This document shows positions 27,101-29,762 of a stretch of 64,000 bases of DNA, piece after piece. Where the stretch lies: NCBI GenBank assembly GCA_905221605.1, contig CAJNDS010000602.1, positions 266,001 to 330,000 of the forward strand, read 5' to 3'. The position numbers were made by a program, and so were the translations under genes. Source of the stretch: Symbiodinium natans. Lineage: Eukaryota; Sar; Dinophyceae; Suessiales; Symbiodiniaceae. The notes under the pieces are model-generated. The model was not told the origin of the DNA and ran no database searches. It worked only from the letters and a program-made list of their open reading frames with translations. Positions within the stretch are counted from its first letter, which is position 1. Each line of letters begins with the position of its first letter.

Positions 27101-28601
27101 GGGGGGTTTAGGGTTTAGGGTTTAGCGTTTAGGGTATAGGGTTTAGGGTTTGTACCTGCTTCTCCCTTAAAGCGGCTTAGTCGACTTAAAACCCGAAGCC
27201 CGAAGCCCGAAAAGGTTTCGGACTCAGGGGGCGGGGCCTTCGGGCGAAAGGGGGTCATAGGACTCAAGGCATTTGCGGGGGTGTGGGGTTTAGGGTTGTG
27301 GAGGAGATTGTGGCATGTCTGAGACGTGGCTGAAGCTAGCATCTCAACGTCAAAGATGCAGCTGCTGATGAGCGAGCAAGTTGAGCAGATGTTTTTTGGG
27401 AGACCCAGCGCATACCAACAGCTTTACTGCTAGGACTGGGAGTAGGCACTTTTTTCCTTTTTTTAGGGTTGGGGTTTCCTTACCAAAAAGGGTACCCTTT
27501 TTATTCTAGGTTACTCCCGGGACTAGACTGTTTTAGAACGGCATGCTGCGGAAACTGAACAGCCTCTGCTGTGCTGTCACGGGCCAAGGAAGCAGCGTGC
27601 ATAGACTAGCTGCTCTCGACGGGCGTGGAATGCATTCTGCGCTCCCCACCCGGGGTTCTACACATCAAGTCCTCCTACACGGCCTGTGGTTGCCCAACGG
27701 AGAATGTCCCATGCTAGGCACGCTATGAGGCGCTCTTGCGGGATGTTGCGAGAGCTTAGTTGGTCCTAAACCCTAAACCCTAAACCCTAAGCCCTAAACC
27801 CTAAACCCTAAACCCTAAACCCTAAACCCTAAACCCTAAACCCTAGACCCTAGACCCTAAACCCTAAACCCTAAACCCTAAACCCTAAACGGGTTTAGGC
27901 TCCAGGGTTTTGGGTGTAGGGTCGGGACGTAGGGCTTCTCCAGAAGCGCCACAACCCTACGAAAAGTCGGAGGTGCGTCGCCTTCGAGAGATGAGCCCCC
28001 TGTGGGAGCTGGAGCTCGAGGTCGGGAATTTTTGTTTGTTGTTTCGGGTTTCGGGTTTAGGGGTTAGGGGGTTAGGGGGTTTAGTGTTTAGGGTTTAGGG
28101 CTGTTTTTGGGGGAGGGGTTCTTCAGGGTTCAATGCGGGTTAGGGCTTCGTTGTGGTGAAGGGTCTGCAGGGTGGCCACTGCTGATGCATAAGATTTTGG
28201 GCAAGGGGTTGATTATTGTTTTTGTTTGGATTTTGATTTTGACTTGTATTATGGTTATGACGATTACGGGATGATGATTGCGAGTATGATGGATGATGAG
28301 TATACGTAGTCGTGCCCCCCCAACCACCCCAACAAAGAACCCCAAAGCCCTCCCTAGAAACCCCTGGGTCACTTAACCCCCCCCCCCCCCAAGAAAAAAA
28401 ACAAACAACAATACTCTCGGAAACCTCCTTCAAAACCCCTCCCCCTAAACCTTAAACCCTAAGCCTTAAACCCTAGACCCTATACCCTATACCCTAAACC
28501 CTAAACTCCAAAACCCTAAACCCTAAGCCCATAAAACCGACTAGTGCAAGGCCTTGAAAACCGGCGGCCAGAAGCAGGCCGTGACGTGGTGCAAGCCCCA
28601 G
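146..28601 (+). CDS. NFS1: Cysteine desulfurase (NFS1/IscS class), split gene, 5' end missing
   Basis: PLP enzyme that takes sulfur from L-cysteine as an enzyme persulfide for Fe-S cluster assembly, in mitochondria for the NFS1 branch. Joining 20 short exons in phase gives 342 codons that follow the family from the '[17 protein letters not shown]' region to '[10 protein letters not shown]', with a tentative 21st exon. The PLP lysine lies in [12 protein letters not shown] (exon at 6319) and the catalytic cysteine in [13 protein letters not shown] (exon at 24209). The long cysteine loop and the 'SYVLRAIG' text identify the class I (IscS/NFS1) type rather than SufS. The first exons with any transit peptide lie left of the window. 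Every acceptor is AG|G. Of 20 donors, 15 are GC, 3 GT and 2 GA. A 12.4-kb retrotransposon sits in the intron 7350-20670. Exon ends were placed by phase and family alignment, so they may be off by a few bases. Confidence 0.93.
444..472 (+). CDS. NFS1: NFS1 exon b (SGATE loop)
   Basis: Reads EIFFTSGAT plus two bases of Glu. This is the cofactor-binding SGATE(SNN) loop. The acceptor is GAG|G and the donor GA|GC, which splits the Glu codon completed by the next exon. Confidence 0.88.
781..871 (+). repeat. TTTAGGG array
   Basis: About 13 perfect 7-mers in an NFS1 intron. The smaller blocks around it (358-392, 494-540, 585-620, 655-690) are interrupted by a repeated 'GGGTACTCATAGGGCTTATG' unit. 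Confidence 0.97.
1145..1215. repeat. CCCCTAAG 8-mer array
   Basis: About nine copies of an 8-bp telomere-like variant, then CCCCAAG and CCCTAAA blocks leading to the exon at 1359. Confidence 0.92.
1359..1439 (+). CDS. NFS1: NFS1 exon c
   Basis: Starts with the G that completes Glu, then reads [13 protein letters not shown] and KKHIITTQT, a direct family match. CCCTAAA repeats precede it and TTTAGGG repeats follow. The donor is GA|GC. Confidence 0.93.
   Translation, partial: VQQHGSEGRCGVLRRHRQEAHHHHAD
2210..2257 (+). CDS. NFS1: NFS1 exon d (HKCVL segment)
   Basis: Reads [15 protein letters not shown] after completing the Glu of 'TQTE'. The donor GG|GT is one of three GT donors in the gene. 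Confidence 0.9.
3112..3160 (+). CDS. NFS1: NFS1 exon e
   Basis: Reads [16 protein letters not shown], the family's 'VTYLPV...G..DL' strand. The acceptor is ACAG|G and the donor AAG|GT, phase 0. Confidence 0.9.
3640..3836 (-). repeat. CCCTAAA array upstream of an exon
   Basis: About 27 units with scattered CCTTAAA variants, ending 36 bp before the exon at 3872. Confidence 0.96.
3872..3907 (+). CDS. NFS1: NFS1 exon f (36 nt microexon)
   Basis: Reads [12 protein letters not shown] and joins the next exon as '...[14 protein letters not shown]', the expected family text. The donor is CTG|GC. Long CCCTAAA arrays lie upstream and TTTAGGG arrays downstream. Confidence 0.86.
3945..4042 (+). repeat. 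TTTAGGG array downstream of an exon
   Basis: About 14 units starting about 40 bp after the exon 3872-3907. Inverted relative to the array before that exon. Confidence 0.96.
4632..4712 (+). CDS. NFS1: NFS1 exon g (NNEIG motif)
   Basis: Reads [20 protein letters not shown] then QICQKKK. The invariant NNEIG motif contacts the cofactor. The donor is AAG|GC. Confidence 0.93.
4938..4976 (+). CDS. NFS1: NFS1 exon h (HTDAAQ motif)
   Basis: Reads [13 protein letters not shown]. The HTDAAQ Asp and Gln hold the PLP pyridine ring. The donor is AAG|GC. Confidence 0.93.
5791..5828 (+). CDS. NFS1: NFS1 exon i
   Basis: Reads [12 protein letters not shown] plus two bases of Leu and joins the next exon as '...MNAALLSISAHK', the same spacing as in the family. 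The donor CT|GC was chosen because it gives AG|G at the next acceptor. Confidence 0.82.
6319..6388 (+). CDS. NFS1: NFS1 exon j (PLP-binding lysine)
   Basis: Reads [20 protein letters not shown] then KPR. The Lys of SAHK forms the Schiff base with PLP. The acceptor is GAG|G and the donor CGC|GC. Confidence 0.93.
6682..6717 (+). CDS. NFS1: NFS1 exon k (GGGQ loop)
   Basis: Reads [12 protein letters not shown], the family's glycine-rich 'GGGQE' loop. The donor CAG|GA is a non-canonical GA donor, fixed by the join to ERGFRSGT. Confidence 0.88.
7055..7155 (-). repeat. CCCCTAAA 8-mer array
   Basis: About 12 copies of an 8-bp variant in the NFS1 intron before the exon at 7284. Confidence 0.94.
7284..7349 (+). 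CDS. NFS1: NFS1 exon l, last exon before the retrotransposon
   Basis: Reads [12 protein letters not shown] then [10 protein letters not shown], matching the 'ERGMRSGT.PTP..VG.GAA' text. The donor is GAG|GC. The following intron carries the 12.4-kb element. Confidence 0.92.
7440..8190. other. Intron segment, AT-rich degenerate ATC/ATT tract, no gene
   Basis: From about 7500 to 7950 the sequence is a degenerate mixture of ATT, ATC and TCA triplets (for example TTATCATCATGATT), quite unlike the telomere-like background. Open frames here encode only Ile/Ser/His-rich low complexity. From 7960 to the retrotransposon there is ordinary unique sequence with no recognised feature. Confidence 0.6.
8191..8195. 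repeat. Target-site duplication, left copy (ATTCT)
   Basis: Directly abuts the TG of the 5' LTR and matches 20605-20609. Five bases is the usual copia duplication length. Confidence 0.93.
8196..8338 (+). repeat. 5' LTR (143 bp)
   Basis: Identical to 20462-20604. It begins TGTAGTTTTTCATGG and ends AAACTTCA. It is unusually short for an LTR. It contains TGGCTCAAG (8264-8272), the same 9-mer that ends the dinoflagellate spliced leader. Promoter and poly(A) signals cannot be located by eye. Confidence 0.97.
8339..8352 (+). promoter_or_regulatory. Probable primer-binding site
   Basis: GGTTATCAGCC immediately after the 5' LTR resembles the common copia primer site TGGTATCAG, which is copied from initiator tRNA-Met. 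The match is imperfect, so a different or internally cleaved tRNA is possible. Confidence 0.45.
8365..11535 (+). CDS. Retrotransposon ORF1: Gag with aspartic protease
   Basis: The protein has 1056 residues. Residues about 25-245 are Gln/Glu/Arg-rich and heptad-like, probably coiled coil. Residues about 330-560 form the helical copia Gag body. Two CCCH zinc fingers follow (Cys592 and Cys646, each C-x7-C-x5-C-x3-H) in place of the usual CCHC knuckle, separated by basic Ser/Arg-rich linkers. A Cys/His cluster lies near residues 875-890. The protease site [10 protein letters not shown] has its Asp at 913. The ATG lies 26 bp after the LTR and is the first in frame. The stop at 11533-11535 overlaps the pol frame, which is open from 11490, so pol is probably reached by a -1 frameshift. 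Confidence 0.95.
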   Translation: MALQLQDGTIDPNAQHDQTATTNYQQFNQYRVQQQLIIVQQNEDAERVRIEAERRHAEILDMATRQARAEMGELEQHADAQHRARIEVISDRMDFVVRELQQQLLETKAALRGRTAELDQAAQDAHTLRMHNLELEARGNMVLESETRLRTHLEQSEFSLANLRVVYDQNRETQLEFLGNEFREQMQYEENMFTYAMHEEESACDVLIQELAESNQRLMVELDEAKATATASSSLPKGGAEHQQAVPMASAPPPGLNTAEASPPQGGAACGNAHVTHADLPNPLQIPESMKGLFERRPQRFNLGASTPVSQAPNEVHEAIAKALKDFATKDETKPKTKEAETVKLPDFPSAETYRSWKTAVREAVRAASDHPDEAFAWIQQVYAKGASLDSLNDVGKFLTLDTKILAALSRVAKGELARQILNYKETEATCGRAVRGRQVLLMFEAYFKTNEEVGSLYSVEDLLKVALINDDLATFVHNWDSVIAGLSHPPDETTLRDIFLRELRKSHRLKYDLDIYDRAREGTPEHTYKFLMESIKNLLTRERIRKNRDKIAKAHGAKYGAPAPPTPAKPSAPAPSERRQPSRGRQGRQVCMLFQKGKCKFGERCKYEHTKDPKASSRERSPNRPKSGSREREKSNSKDTSNIPCVFYAKGTCRNGDKCKFLHKDKSASPSVPAKAKARAPSPAKRRPSRKKRTEAKAAACCVYALAARKGEPDGRHADTWRLDEKSLTLSREHVVLRNNYFIPQSCPVPAWRIKSVASITMKLKTGEERTLQYNWKTCDKQAPLPNWTGVTSFKLKPKDMSVCFERHPEIHPVESVGDGWKFVPHKRKCVARFKTNADCPMSDPGDLQCAVINAQNLEASVYSELHGEKTKCKHRCCKPDFACRHCAAGNVMSGTAAPARKELQSLDIIADTGSEEDLISSSDLRKCFEGVGRKVDATPVNLHTANGIVEASSRTEVEVPSMNGSLEFVELPDTPPVCSVGKKCMQQGYGFYWPPGQVPYFVKPDGQKLTCTLRGNVPVFSSIGNDSGHPAAVAHRDEGERMAPTCSLQQDFHA
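9151..9164 (+). other. GNRA hairpin 1 (CCCCC-GCAA-GGGGG)
   Basis: Perfect 5-bp stem closed by GCAA. In ORF1 it reads P-P-Q-G-G, a codon phase different from hairpins 2 and 4. Confidence 0.6.
10488..10501 (+). other. GNRA hairpin 2 (CGCCC-GAAA-GGGTG)
   Basis: Stem with one G-U pair. It reads ARKGE in ORF1. Confidence 0.6.
11520..11526 (+). promoter_or_regulatory. Candidate -1 ribosomal frameshift site (GGATTTT)
   Basis: In the ORF1 frame this reads G|GAT|TTT, close to the GGAUUUA slippery site of the mouse mammary tumour virus pro-pol junction. It lies two sense codons before the ORF1 stop. The pol frame (-1) is open from 11490 to 18854. A perfect TGCCC-GAAA-GGGCA hairpin lies at 11538-11551, about 11 nt downstream. 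Confidence 0.5.
11538..11551 (+). other. GNRA hairpin 3 (TGCCC-GAAA-GGGCA)
   Basis: Perfect 5-bp stem directly after the ORF1 stop and inside the pol frame, which it reads in another codon phase (CPKGH). Could assist frameshifting. Confidence 0.65.
11676..18854 (+). CDS. Retrotransposon ORF2: integrase, reverse transcriptase, RNase H plus three accessory domains
   Basis: From the first Met it has 2392 residues, but the frame is open from 11490 and the upstream part also reads as protein. Domains in order: HH-CC zinc region (about 118-135); integrase core with D164, D226, E257; copia reverse transcriptase with YVDD at about 811-814; RNase H (D1148 region, ending at VADVFTKPF near 1333); a 2OG-Fe(II) dioxygenase-like domain (about 1410-1580; H1493-x-D1495, H1557, R1566); an SGNH-hydrolase-like domain (about 1775-1985; S1784, N1861, D1962-x-x-H1965); an acidic linker; and a KptA/Tpt1-like domain (about 2216-2380). 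The 14-bp duplication at 18795-18822 shifts the frame, and the last 11 residues before the stop are out-of-frame sequence. The interval D226 to E257 is shorter than the usual DD35E. Confidence 0.95.
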   Translation: MKKEQLLKAGWVTVNGDPHVKVAHNPKTFRTPAPRYPKYRIRSTWGYKDGEWNQLENKVNMDELDAVYGKVPEGTDMTITVFTMPDGGEDVPDSDVEAHIPKSKKDEASLRAEAESVQHLLSHRPKNPFCPVCQRAKMYAPHARRKGGSSTVHSKGFGDHITIDHIITKDAKDYGFEGQTVAHVVKDVFTKFRYVYPADNKSGEQCYEDLLHFFEVDDNVKVVYSDNAHEFDYAVKQLQARHNTSREYVDQNKAVIEREIRTILEGTRANLVQSGLPDQFWPLASQHHAISLNVSKRLDNGLVPWNQRFGSDFQGVLVPFGAKILYWADPKQKQPKRSKFAGTGIEGIFLGYHIQPGFVFKEEYLVAPLQGINEAIENDAFRTFRAKRLELLEGKFQFPLLQDPEALGNQKPPELDDQHHNAVEERNPHQEEEEDFEGGVGPLDEGDRPLGGSARDDIVYPARYDPLDDVPFSVRERLAPATPSFKTKDGIGIPYGYRWDGERLIKQKGLSSLPGVQAKVWSKLTVEEKHKALAEHQASKQAKVDEDYNQAIKHVPAMPVLYGKPEDHRKKMCSLYESKLLEIAQDMYAVVAKILSAKEIESSPEAQAALDKEWKKLVDKGCWVEKRVREYDSVAAEARKTNEKVHFGKIFEIGTLKGSELKENDPNRRYKGRSVFQGNKVLDENSDHALFAEMSSSPASMEAGKILDVFGSQPGFSIQQADARQAYTQALFTGVETWVRLPRNRWPKGWRSMKDPVVPLKLALYGHPDSGGIWERHCETELKKVGFEPVLTDIWKSVFYNADLELLMVIYVDDFKLAGPTKNIQKGWESIATVIDMDPAEVIGRYFGCQHIEEKNVTLSKEHHPFHYVFEPENETAAPAKIAEDRWDVIPEVMLAVRHHSYPRKRLYMPTEEDVQMFPTIGPQRYTFQAADGVTEEHQDNMNIARDKCFKQWWTGTTYFDLAARGPEEFGLAVAAARKGKSVRNKAEAKKEVKQNKFVTLSRDQEDKPGSMTKPVTRITYDMKDFLHSCVDRYCELAKVDRSSLKPVSTPFHELRTATPIVNETEKTGRLQPIASKVLMKILFAARMARWDLLRATQSLASRVTKWSPDCDLALHRLVSYINSSIDLTMSGFIGDSIHDCRLWLFSDADFAGEYDSKSTTGCALFLVGPNTYYPINAFSKKQTSITMSSTESEVVSANQGVRAQGLPSLSLWYFLWRGKADREVGPRAEMKTTNNSVVARIDPELDEIRYGTTRPDGMSIADINGLHVQLPKCFQIRHLEDNQATITLLLSGRAGVLRHTDRTQKVSFGWLRQQYEEGHFRLLNVDTSEQVADVFTKPFTERTKWIHALKLIAHTYKSVDPQAGRNSVSKSVPAAPKSVCITTEQLEHVAKLLRRADRYDFEDFEQVAEMMYDNLRMSSSRLRSVVRSGTELAPKYFVFGLWTHGGCFGLTKRTGQMSQLCRYINGFIRKHAPKHFTWTSFVINFMGRAGVHSDKFNLRGSQNWSFGFGPYQGGELWVEDPDQRMDAFTDKDGKTWFGRNLQTCRKPVLLNPHLRHAVQPFTGNRHSLIAYSSGGWTKLGDDDKQLLQDTDFRTPRAQLKHACVCSCASPHDEGGKSPKTTPETVASVLRASIGNAQTYTTCTSASVEPAVPTLSVLAGSLQVVSSIEALGTMSRLVAHGAGYSCDTGMEGRPLALQAHLNMLVNAGLSVEYLQLQAGKEYDALLKSYEVFPPQTIASLSLNDPEIPTPNLLKLARISNEGLSKLQPTERLRRSRFLLVVTDSVTSLGRQNSKGQWKFSIPEEEIFMAALTLRYTSDKLHMCWGKTLSWLTWQVQEEIQAIRAKYGSECEIDVIVWWSGNEVAGRRGCIPTRLAPGAAYSTSQTSAEDVARKVRRCADALATLAGEPHIGFVRIVGNVDHETYNLHPAYNEFISKMFDEFTSRGLQVQNATSQAMKLSYYDDFHLWDTPENRKQIQDYIYTTALLGDLEREASRYADVLDRLGDLFPYVEVEGGYRMDSAAGREALRLYKEVVESGRKDLKVHKIKAPVPVKISKEDTWWEVPDANTAHEPVAAPAQQDKTIARSEVEYPVVSDVSEIDEVKGEVVQAESEKAEYLPLNEVVLADDGDYRPPLASDGRATSAATRKGKSSGQSEDVYAREMYQDASKTHGGEESLEQDLPMTGYWYNGELHDLEPLPSADLRKYEQRVNFRHGDLKLLSLLLRGHQNDWYGLDFDIAMWTDVDKLLDRFNEATRRKWGVRQLLQVTAQDKKRRFEILGIRHEISSSLNLSLFPVRIRAVTGHSEKVMRIESDEFLARRFLTDENLDVAPQVVYHRTDAKSVELILKSGIKVAGGRKGGRAHAYFSPTTLKDEKYTSGSTLLDSGLSRSRLR
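14603..14616 (+). other. GNRA hairpin 4 (TGCCC-GAAA-GGGTA)
   Basis: Stem with one G-U pair, between reverse transcriptase and RNase H. It reads ARKGK. Confidence 0.6.
15961..16440 (+). CDS. 2OG-Fe(II) dioxygenase-like domain within ORF2
   Basis: Seen: VHSDKFN (H1493, D1495), 'GGELWVED', then '[20 protein letters not shown]' with H1557 and R1566. An HxD pair, a distal His about 62 residues on and a basic residue 9 later is the double-stranded beta-helix dioxygenase pattern: two His and one Asp for iron, Arg for 2-oxoglutarate. Inference: similar texts in protist genomes belong to TET/JBP-type nucleic acid oxygenases. This would fit dinoflagellate DNA, in which part of the thymine is 5-hydroxymethyluracil, but the substrate is unproven. 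Confidence 0.75.
16998..17630 (+). CDS. SGNH/GDSL-hydrolase-like domain within ORF2
   Basis: Seen: '[10 protein letters not shown]' (block I; Ser1784), '[12 protein letters not shown]' (block III; Asn1861) and '[14 protein letters not shown]' (block V; Asp1962, His1965, spaced D-x-x-H). The order and spacing fit an SGNH fold. The block II glycine is not obvious. Esterase or deacetylase activity would be expected from the family. A role in the element is unknown. Confidence 0.6.
18107..18120 (+). other. GNRA hairpin 5 (TACCC-GAAA-GGGTA)
   Basis: Perfect 5-bp stem. Compared with hairpin 3 the second pair has changed on both sides (G-C to A-T). Confidence 0.65.
18321..18960 (+). CDS. KptA/Tpt1 RNA 2'-phosphotransferase-like domain, broken by a 14-bp duplication
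   Basis: ORF2 residues from about 2216 show LLSLLLRGH, '[13 protein letters not shown]' (the family's IRA..GHS) and '[19 protein letters not shown]' (the YHGT...I...G motif). The remaining strand, '[20 protein letters not shown]', is in ORF3 and matches the family's 'F..S.NGVWLT..VP..YI'. Known family role: removal of the 2'-phosphate left at tRNA splice junctions, using NAD+. The reading frame breaks between the two halves. Confidence 0.78.
18795..18822 (+). repeat. 14-bp tandem duplication causing a frameshift
   Basis: AAGTACACTTCTGG occurs twice head to tail (18795-18808 and 18809-18822). Fourteen bases shift the frame, so ORF2 stops at 18852-18854 while the domain continues in ORF3. One copy fewer would give a single open frame through to 20314. 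Confidence 0.92.
18851..20314 (+). CDS. Retrotransposon ORF3: C-terminal end of the polyprotein with zinc ribbon and Trp-rich tail
   Basis: The listed start is GTG and is not a true start: the frame is open upstream through the duplication and the protein continues the KptA-like domain. It has 487 residues. After the KptA end comes an acidic low-complexity linker (about 60-145), a four-cysteine zinc ribbon (C149, C152, C163, C166), a helical domain (about 195-400) that I do not recognise, and a tail rich in Trp, Arg and Ser (about 430-487, with WREWREWRE). Probably the natural end of pol rather than a separate gene. Confidence 0.85.
   Translation: MNLHEALRDGLVFFENSTRGILTRAVVGPQYILSCVDTNTNKVIYARAGEAQPAATREGEPDTVEQASSSSTVKALASRAVPEDQPKRVKGTVGAFIEAKKARIEAAALESIEEQEEESVDDQTQPAQEVSDTEEAESDSEAPYGSYPCSACQRIVLLGQRFCMTCGENQFPESNKASRQYSSFQQNRRTTLLKLTYNARNDDLLGHLRGIAEKFSKQRGSVSLDALIIRDAKDKFQRARKLKFDSIADRLERDATFFLQMMRNGITVQDACRMDLLVKAVLPDPGRTEEQRLLQAGSNYLSGASRKGMPGKLVYYGDAPMDGLKSAGLIDQFSENPIGMAYGGAFIGFSFYADIATRLSGARTIYSFNGIVEIKHETPEGMIAELQMLAAECIHSAEEQERITAYHAAKNRETAQQRTEAATTTRPSTQSASSRDTAVREAPWHQGQEQWWSDREWREWREWREPASQGWGSSRWSSQRGSQWWSR
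19015..19028 (+). other. GNRA hairpin 6 (CACCC-GAGA-GGGTG)
   Basis: Perfect 5-bp stem. The loop changed to GAGA, still of GNRA type. In ORF3. Confidence 0.65.
19762..19775 (+). other. GNRA hairpin 7 (TTCCC-GAAA-GGGAA)
   Basis: Perfect 5-bp stem with both outer pairs changed together relative to hairpin 6. In ORF3. Confidence 0.65.
20398..20411 (+). other. GNRA hairpin 8 (CACCC-GAAA-GGGTG)
   Basis: Perfect 5-bp stem in the noncoding stretch between the ORF3 stop and the 3' LTR. It cannot be explained by protein constraint. Confidence 0.65.
20450..20461 (+). promoter_or_regulatory. Polypurine tract
   Basis: The G/A-rich run ending GAGGGGGG touches the 3' LTR, where plus-strand DNA synthesis is primed. 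Confidence 0.75.
20462..20604 (+). repeat. 3' LTR (143 bp)
   Basis: Identical copy of the 5' LTR. Identity of the pair implies a recent insertion. Confidence 0.97.
20605..20609. repeat. Target-site duplication, right copy (ATTCT)
   Basis: Directly abuts the CA end of the 3' LTR and is followed at once by host TTTAGGG-like intron sequence. Confidence 0.93.
20671..20717 (+). CDS. NFS1: NFS1 exon m, first exon after the retrotransposon
   Basis: Reads [15 protein letters not shown] plus two bases of Leu, continuing '...GAAAE' in phase. This shows that the gene spans the inserted element. Confidence 0.85.
21117..21188 (+). CDS. NFS1: NFS1 exon n
   Basis: Reads [14 protein letters not shown] then ITLNGSPSQ, with Arg completed by the next exon. 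It matches the helix and 'LNG' turn before [10 protein letters not shown]. The donor is AG|GC. Confidence 0.88.
21396..21452 (+). CDS. NFS1: NFS1 exon o ([10 protein letters not shown])
   Basis: Reads [18 protein letters not shown] after completing Arg. The donor AT|GA is a GA donor, supported by the in-phase Met at the next join. Confidence 0.92.
21536..21686 (-). repeat. CCCTAAA array
   Basis: About 21 units in an NFS1 intron. A further array with CCCCAAA variants lies at 22018-22170. Confidence 0.95.
21690..22010. repeat. Tandem pair of about 145-bp units
   Basis: 21695-21836 and 21866-22006 share 'CGCACGCTTCTTAGCTTTCG', 'CTAACTCCCGGATGTTGAA' and 'AGCTATGGATCTTGTGGGAT' in the same order with scattered differences. 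Old tandem duplication inside an NFS1 intron. Confidence 0.85.
22370..24060 (+). other. AT-rich foreign-looking island with short ORFs
   Basis: About 1.7 kb free of telomere-like repeats and much richer in A/T than its surroundings, inside the NFS1 intron before the cysteine-loop exon. Short + strand frames include 22766-22981 (71 aa, Lys/Asp/Glu-rich end) and 23791-24045 (84 aa), which carries a C2H2-like finger and a second CxxC pair. I recognise no complete gene. It could be a decayed insertion of viral or mobile origin. Confidence 0.5.
23791..24045 (+). CDS. Small zinc-finger-like ORF in the AT-rich island
   Basis: 84 residues from ATG. CELC, then QH and NH, give a C-x2-C...H-x5-H arrangement like the U1-type C2H2 finger, followed by [13 protein letters not shown]. 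Basic and Lys-rich. No splice signals were assigned. Possibly a fragment, since the frame ahead of the Met is also basic (REREHNQV). No function is proposed. Confidence 0.35.
   Translation: MYHCELCDEDIKKCKKTQHKKSQNHQYFLRRSLNGDKLERPDQREMYDGMEYFCCLKCKRGRKYFVTGISMYLAKNITQQGKMV
24209..24271 (+). CDS. NFS1: NFS1 exon p (catalytic cysteine loop)
   Basis: Reads [20 protein letters not shown] and two bases of Pro. The Cys in GSACTS carries the persulfide. The acceptor follows a C-rich tract ending CAG|G. The donor is CC|GC. Confidence 0.93.
24480..24666 (-). repeat. CCCCTAA then CCCTAAA array upstream of an exon
   Basis: Seven CCCCTAA-type units grade into about 17 CCCTAAA units ending about 20 bp before the exon at 24686. 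Confidence 0.95.
24686..24733 (+). CDS. NFS1: NFS1 exon q
   Basis: Reads [15 protein letters not shown] with split Pro and Thr codons at its two ends. The donor is AC|GC. Confidence 0.92.
25314..25359 (+). CDS. NFS1: NFS1 exon r ([11 protein letters not shown])
   Basis: Reads [15 protein letters not shown], the family signature near the C-terminus. The donor is GTG|GC. Confidence 0.92.
25504..25615. mobile_element. 112-bp miniature inverted-repeat element with target duplication
   Basis: The ends AGGATGCCCAATA and TACTGGGCAGCCT are imperfect inverted repeats. The flanks are the direct repeat GTGACT (25498-25503, 25616-25621). A related unoccupied site (CAGTGATTTAGCG) lies at about 25935-25947 in a nearby duplicate of the flanking sequence. 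Non-autonomous. Confidence 0.7.
25616..26080. repeat. Direct duplication of about 145 bp
   Basis: 25616-25755 and 25934-26075 share 'TTAGCGTTCGCCGG', 'CAGTGGTCTCTACTGCGGGG' and 'CTAACCCACACTC.GCAAGCC'. Repeat blocks separate them. Confidence 0.85.
26353..26500 (-). repeat. CCCTAAA array
   Basis: About 20 units in the NFS1 intron 25360-26954. A second array is at 26812-26935. Confidence 0.95.
26955..26984 (+). CDS. NFS1: NFS1 exon s (30 nt microexon)
   Basis: Reads [10 protein letters not shown]. With donor GAG|GC the spacing to '[12 protein letters not shown]' equals that of the family. Confidence 0.72.
27430..27526. mobile_element. Miniature inverted-repeat element
   Basis: Ends CTAGGACTGGGAGTAGGC and GGTTACTCCCGGGACTAG are inverted repeats. 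Its core has the AAAAAGGGTACCCTTTTT palindrome also found in the 25.5-kb element, so the two are one family. Confidence 0.6.
27973..28020 (+). CDS. NFS1: NFS1 exon t ([10 protein letters not shown])
   Basis: Reads [16 protein letters not shown], the conserved C-terminal motif of eukaryotic NFS1. The donor is GAG|GT. Confidence 0.92.
28551..28601 (+). CDS. NFS1: NFS1 tentative last exon
   Basis: Open in phase 0 after AG|G. It reads [17 protein letters not shown], which only loosely resembles the usual short 'GIDLKSIKW' tail. If it is the terminal exon the frame runs to a TAG at 28653. Otherwise the CAG|GT at 28602 is another donor. Confidence 0.42.
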
Positions 28602-29762
28602 GTGCTGCTCCGGTCTCTTAGTCTGACTGTTACCATGGTAGGGTTTAGGGTTTAGGGTTTAGGGTTTAGGGTTTAGGGTTTAGGGTTTAGGGTTTAGGGT
28701 TGAGGGTTTAGGGTTTAGGGTTTGTCGTTTAGGGTTTAGGGTTGAGGGTTTAGGGTGTTATTATTCACATTTGCGTGAGGTTTTTTGCTGTTGTTCTCCA
28801 TACTGTGAGTCGCACGAATGTCGAGATGGATATCACTTTTTGTGTTTAAGTCTTAACACTACTAGTCTTCTCAATATTCATAACATTAGCATGAAATGTG
28901 AATAGTTTCGTTACCCTAAACCCTAAACCCTACACCCTAAACCCTAAACCCTAAACCCCAAACCCCAAACCCCAAACCCTAAACCATGGTGATTCGGATT
29001 GGGTGGTGATTATGATAGCGCTGATGATACTTAGGATTCCGATTGTGGTCCTAACTGCGGCCATGCGCCTGCTTTGGAATTCGGTCGTTACTGTTGCTGT
29101 TGCAGGGTTTAGGGTTTAGGGTTTAGGGTTTAGGGTTTAGGGTTTAGGGTTTAGCGTTTAGCGTTTAGCGTTTAGGGTTTAGGGTTTAGGGTTTGCTGTT
29201 ATGGTTGTGATGACAGTTAAGATGCGTAGCAATCATCCTCACAGTATGGCTGGTACTAGTGTCGTTTGTGGACTGACAGTGCGCTGGCTACGAATATGAT
29301 GACGACTACAATGATCATTGCGTATGTTACCATTCTTCTTTAAGGGGTATGCGGACCCCTAGAAGGGACCCTTAATCTTATTTCCCTTTCCAACCCATAT
29401 AAGTAGCCCCTAAATCACCCCTACATAACCCCTTAGGTCCCTCAGAAGGTTCGCTCCTTTAGTACTTCTGGCCACTTGCATGCCAACTCAACCCCCCACG
29501 CTCCTTGGCATTAGCGTTTTGGGTACAGGACCCAAACACTCCCCAAGGGTTCAGGGTTTAGGGGCCCAGAGCTTCGCTTGTAGCTTTGCCTGTTCAACGC
29601 GTAGCACATCAGGCACTTCAGGCTAACAACGGGAAATCTGACGCCCCTGAACTCTATAAGCCCTGAGCCAAACCCTCAACCCCAAACCCTAAACCCTATG
29701 ACCCTATAATAACATATGATAACCCCAAAACCCTAAACCCTAAACTGAACCCTGAACCCAAG

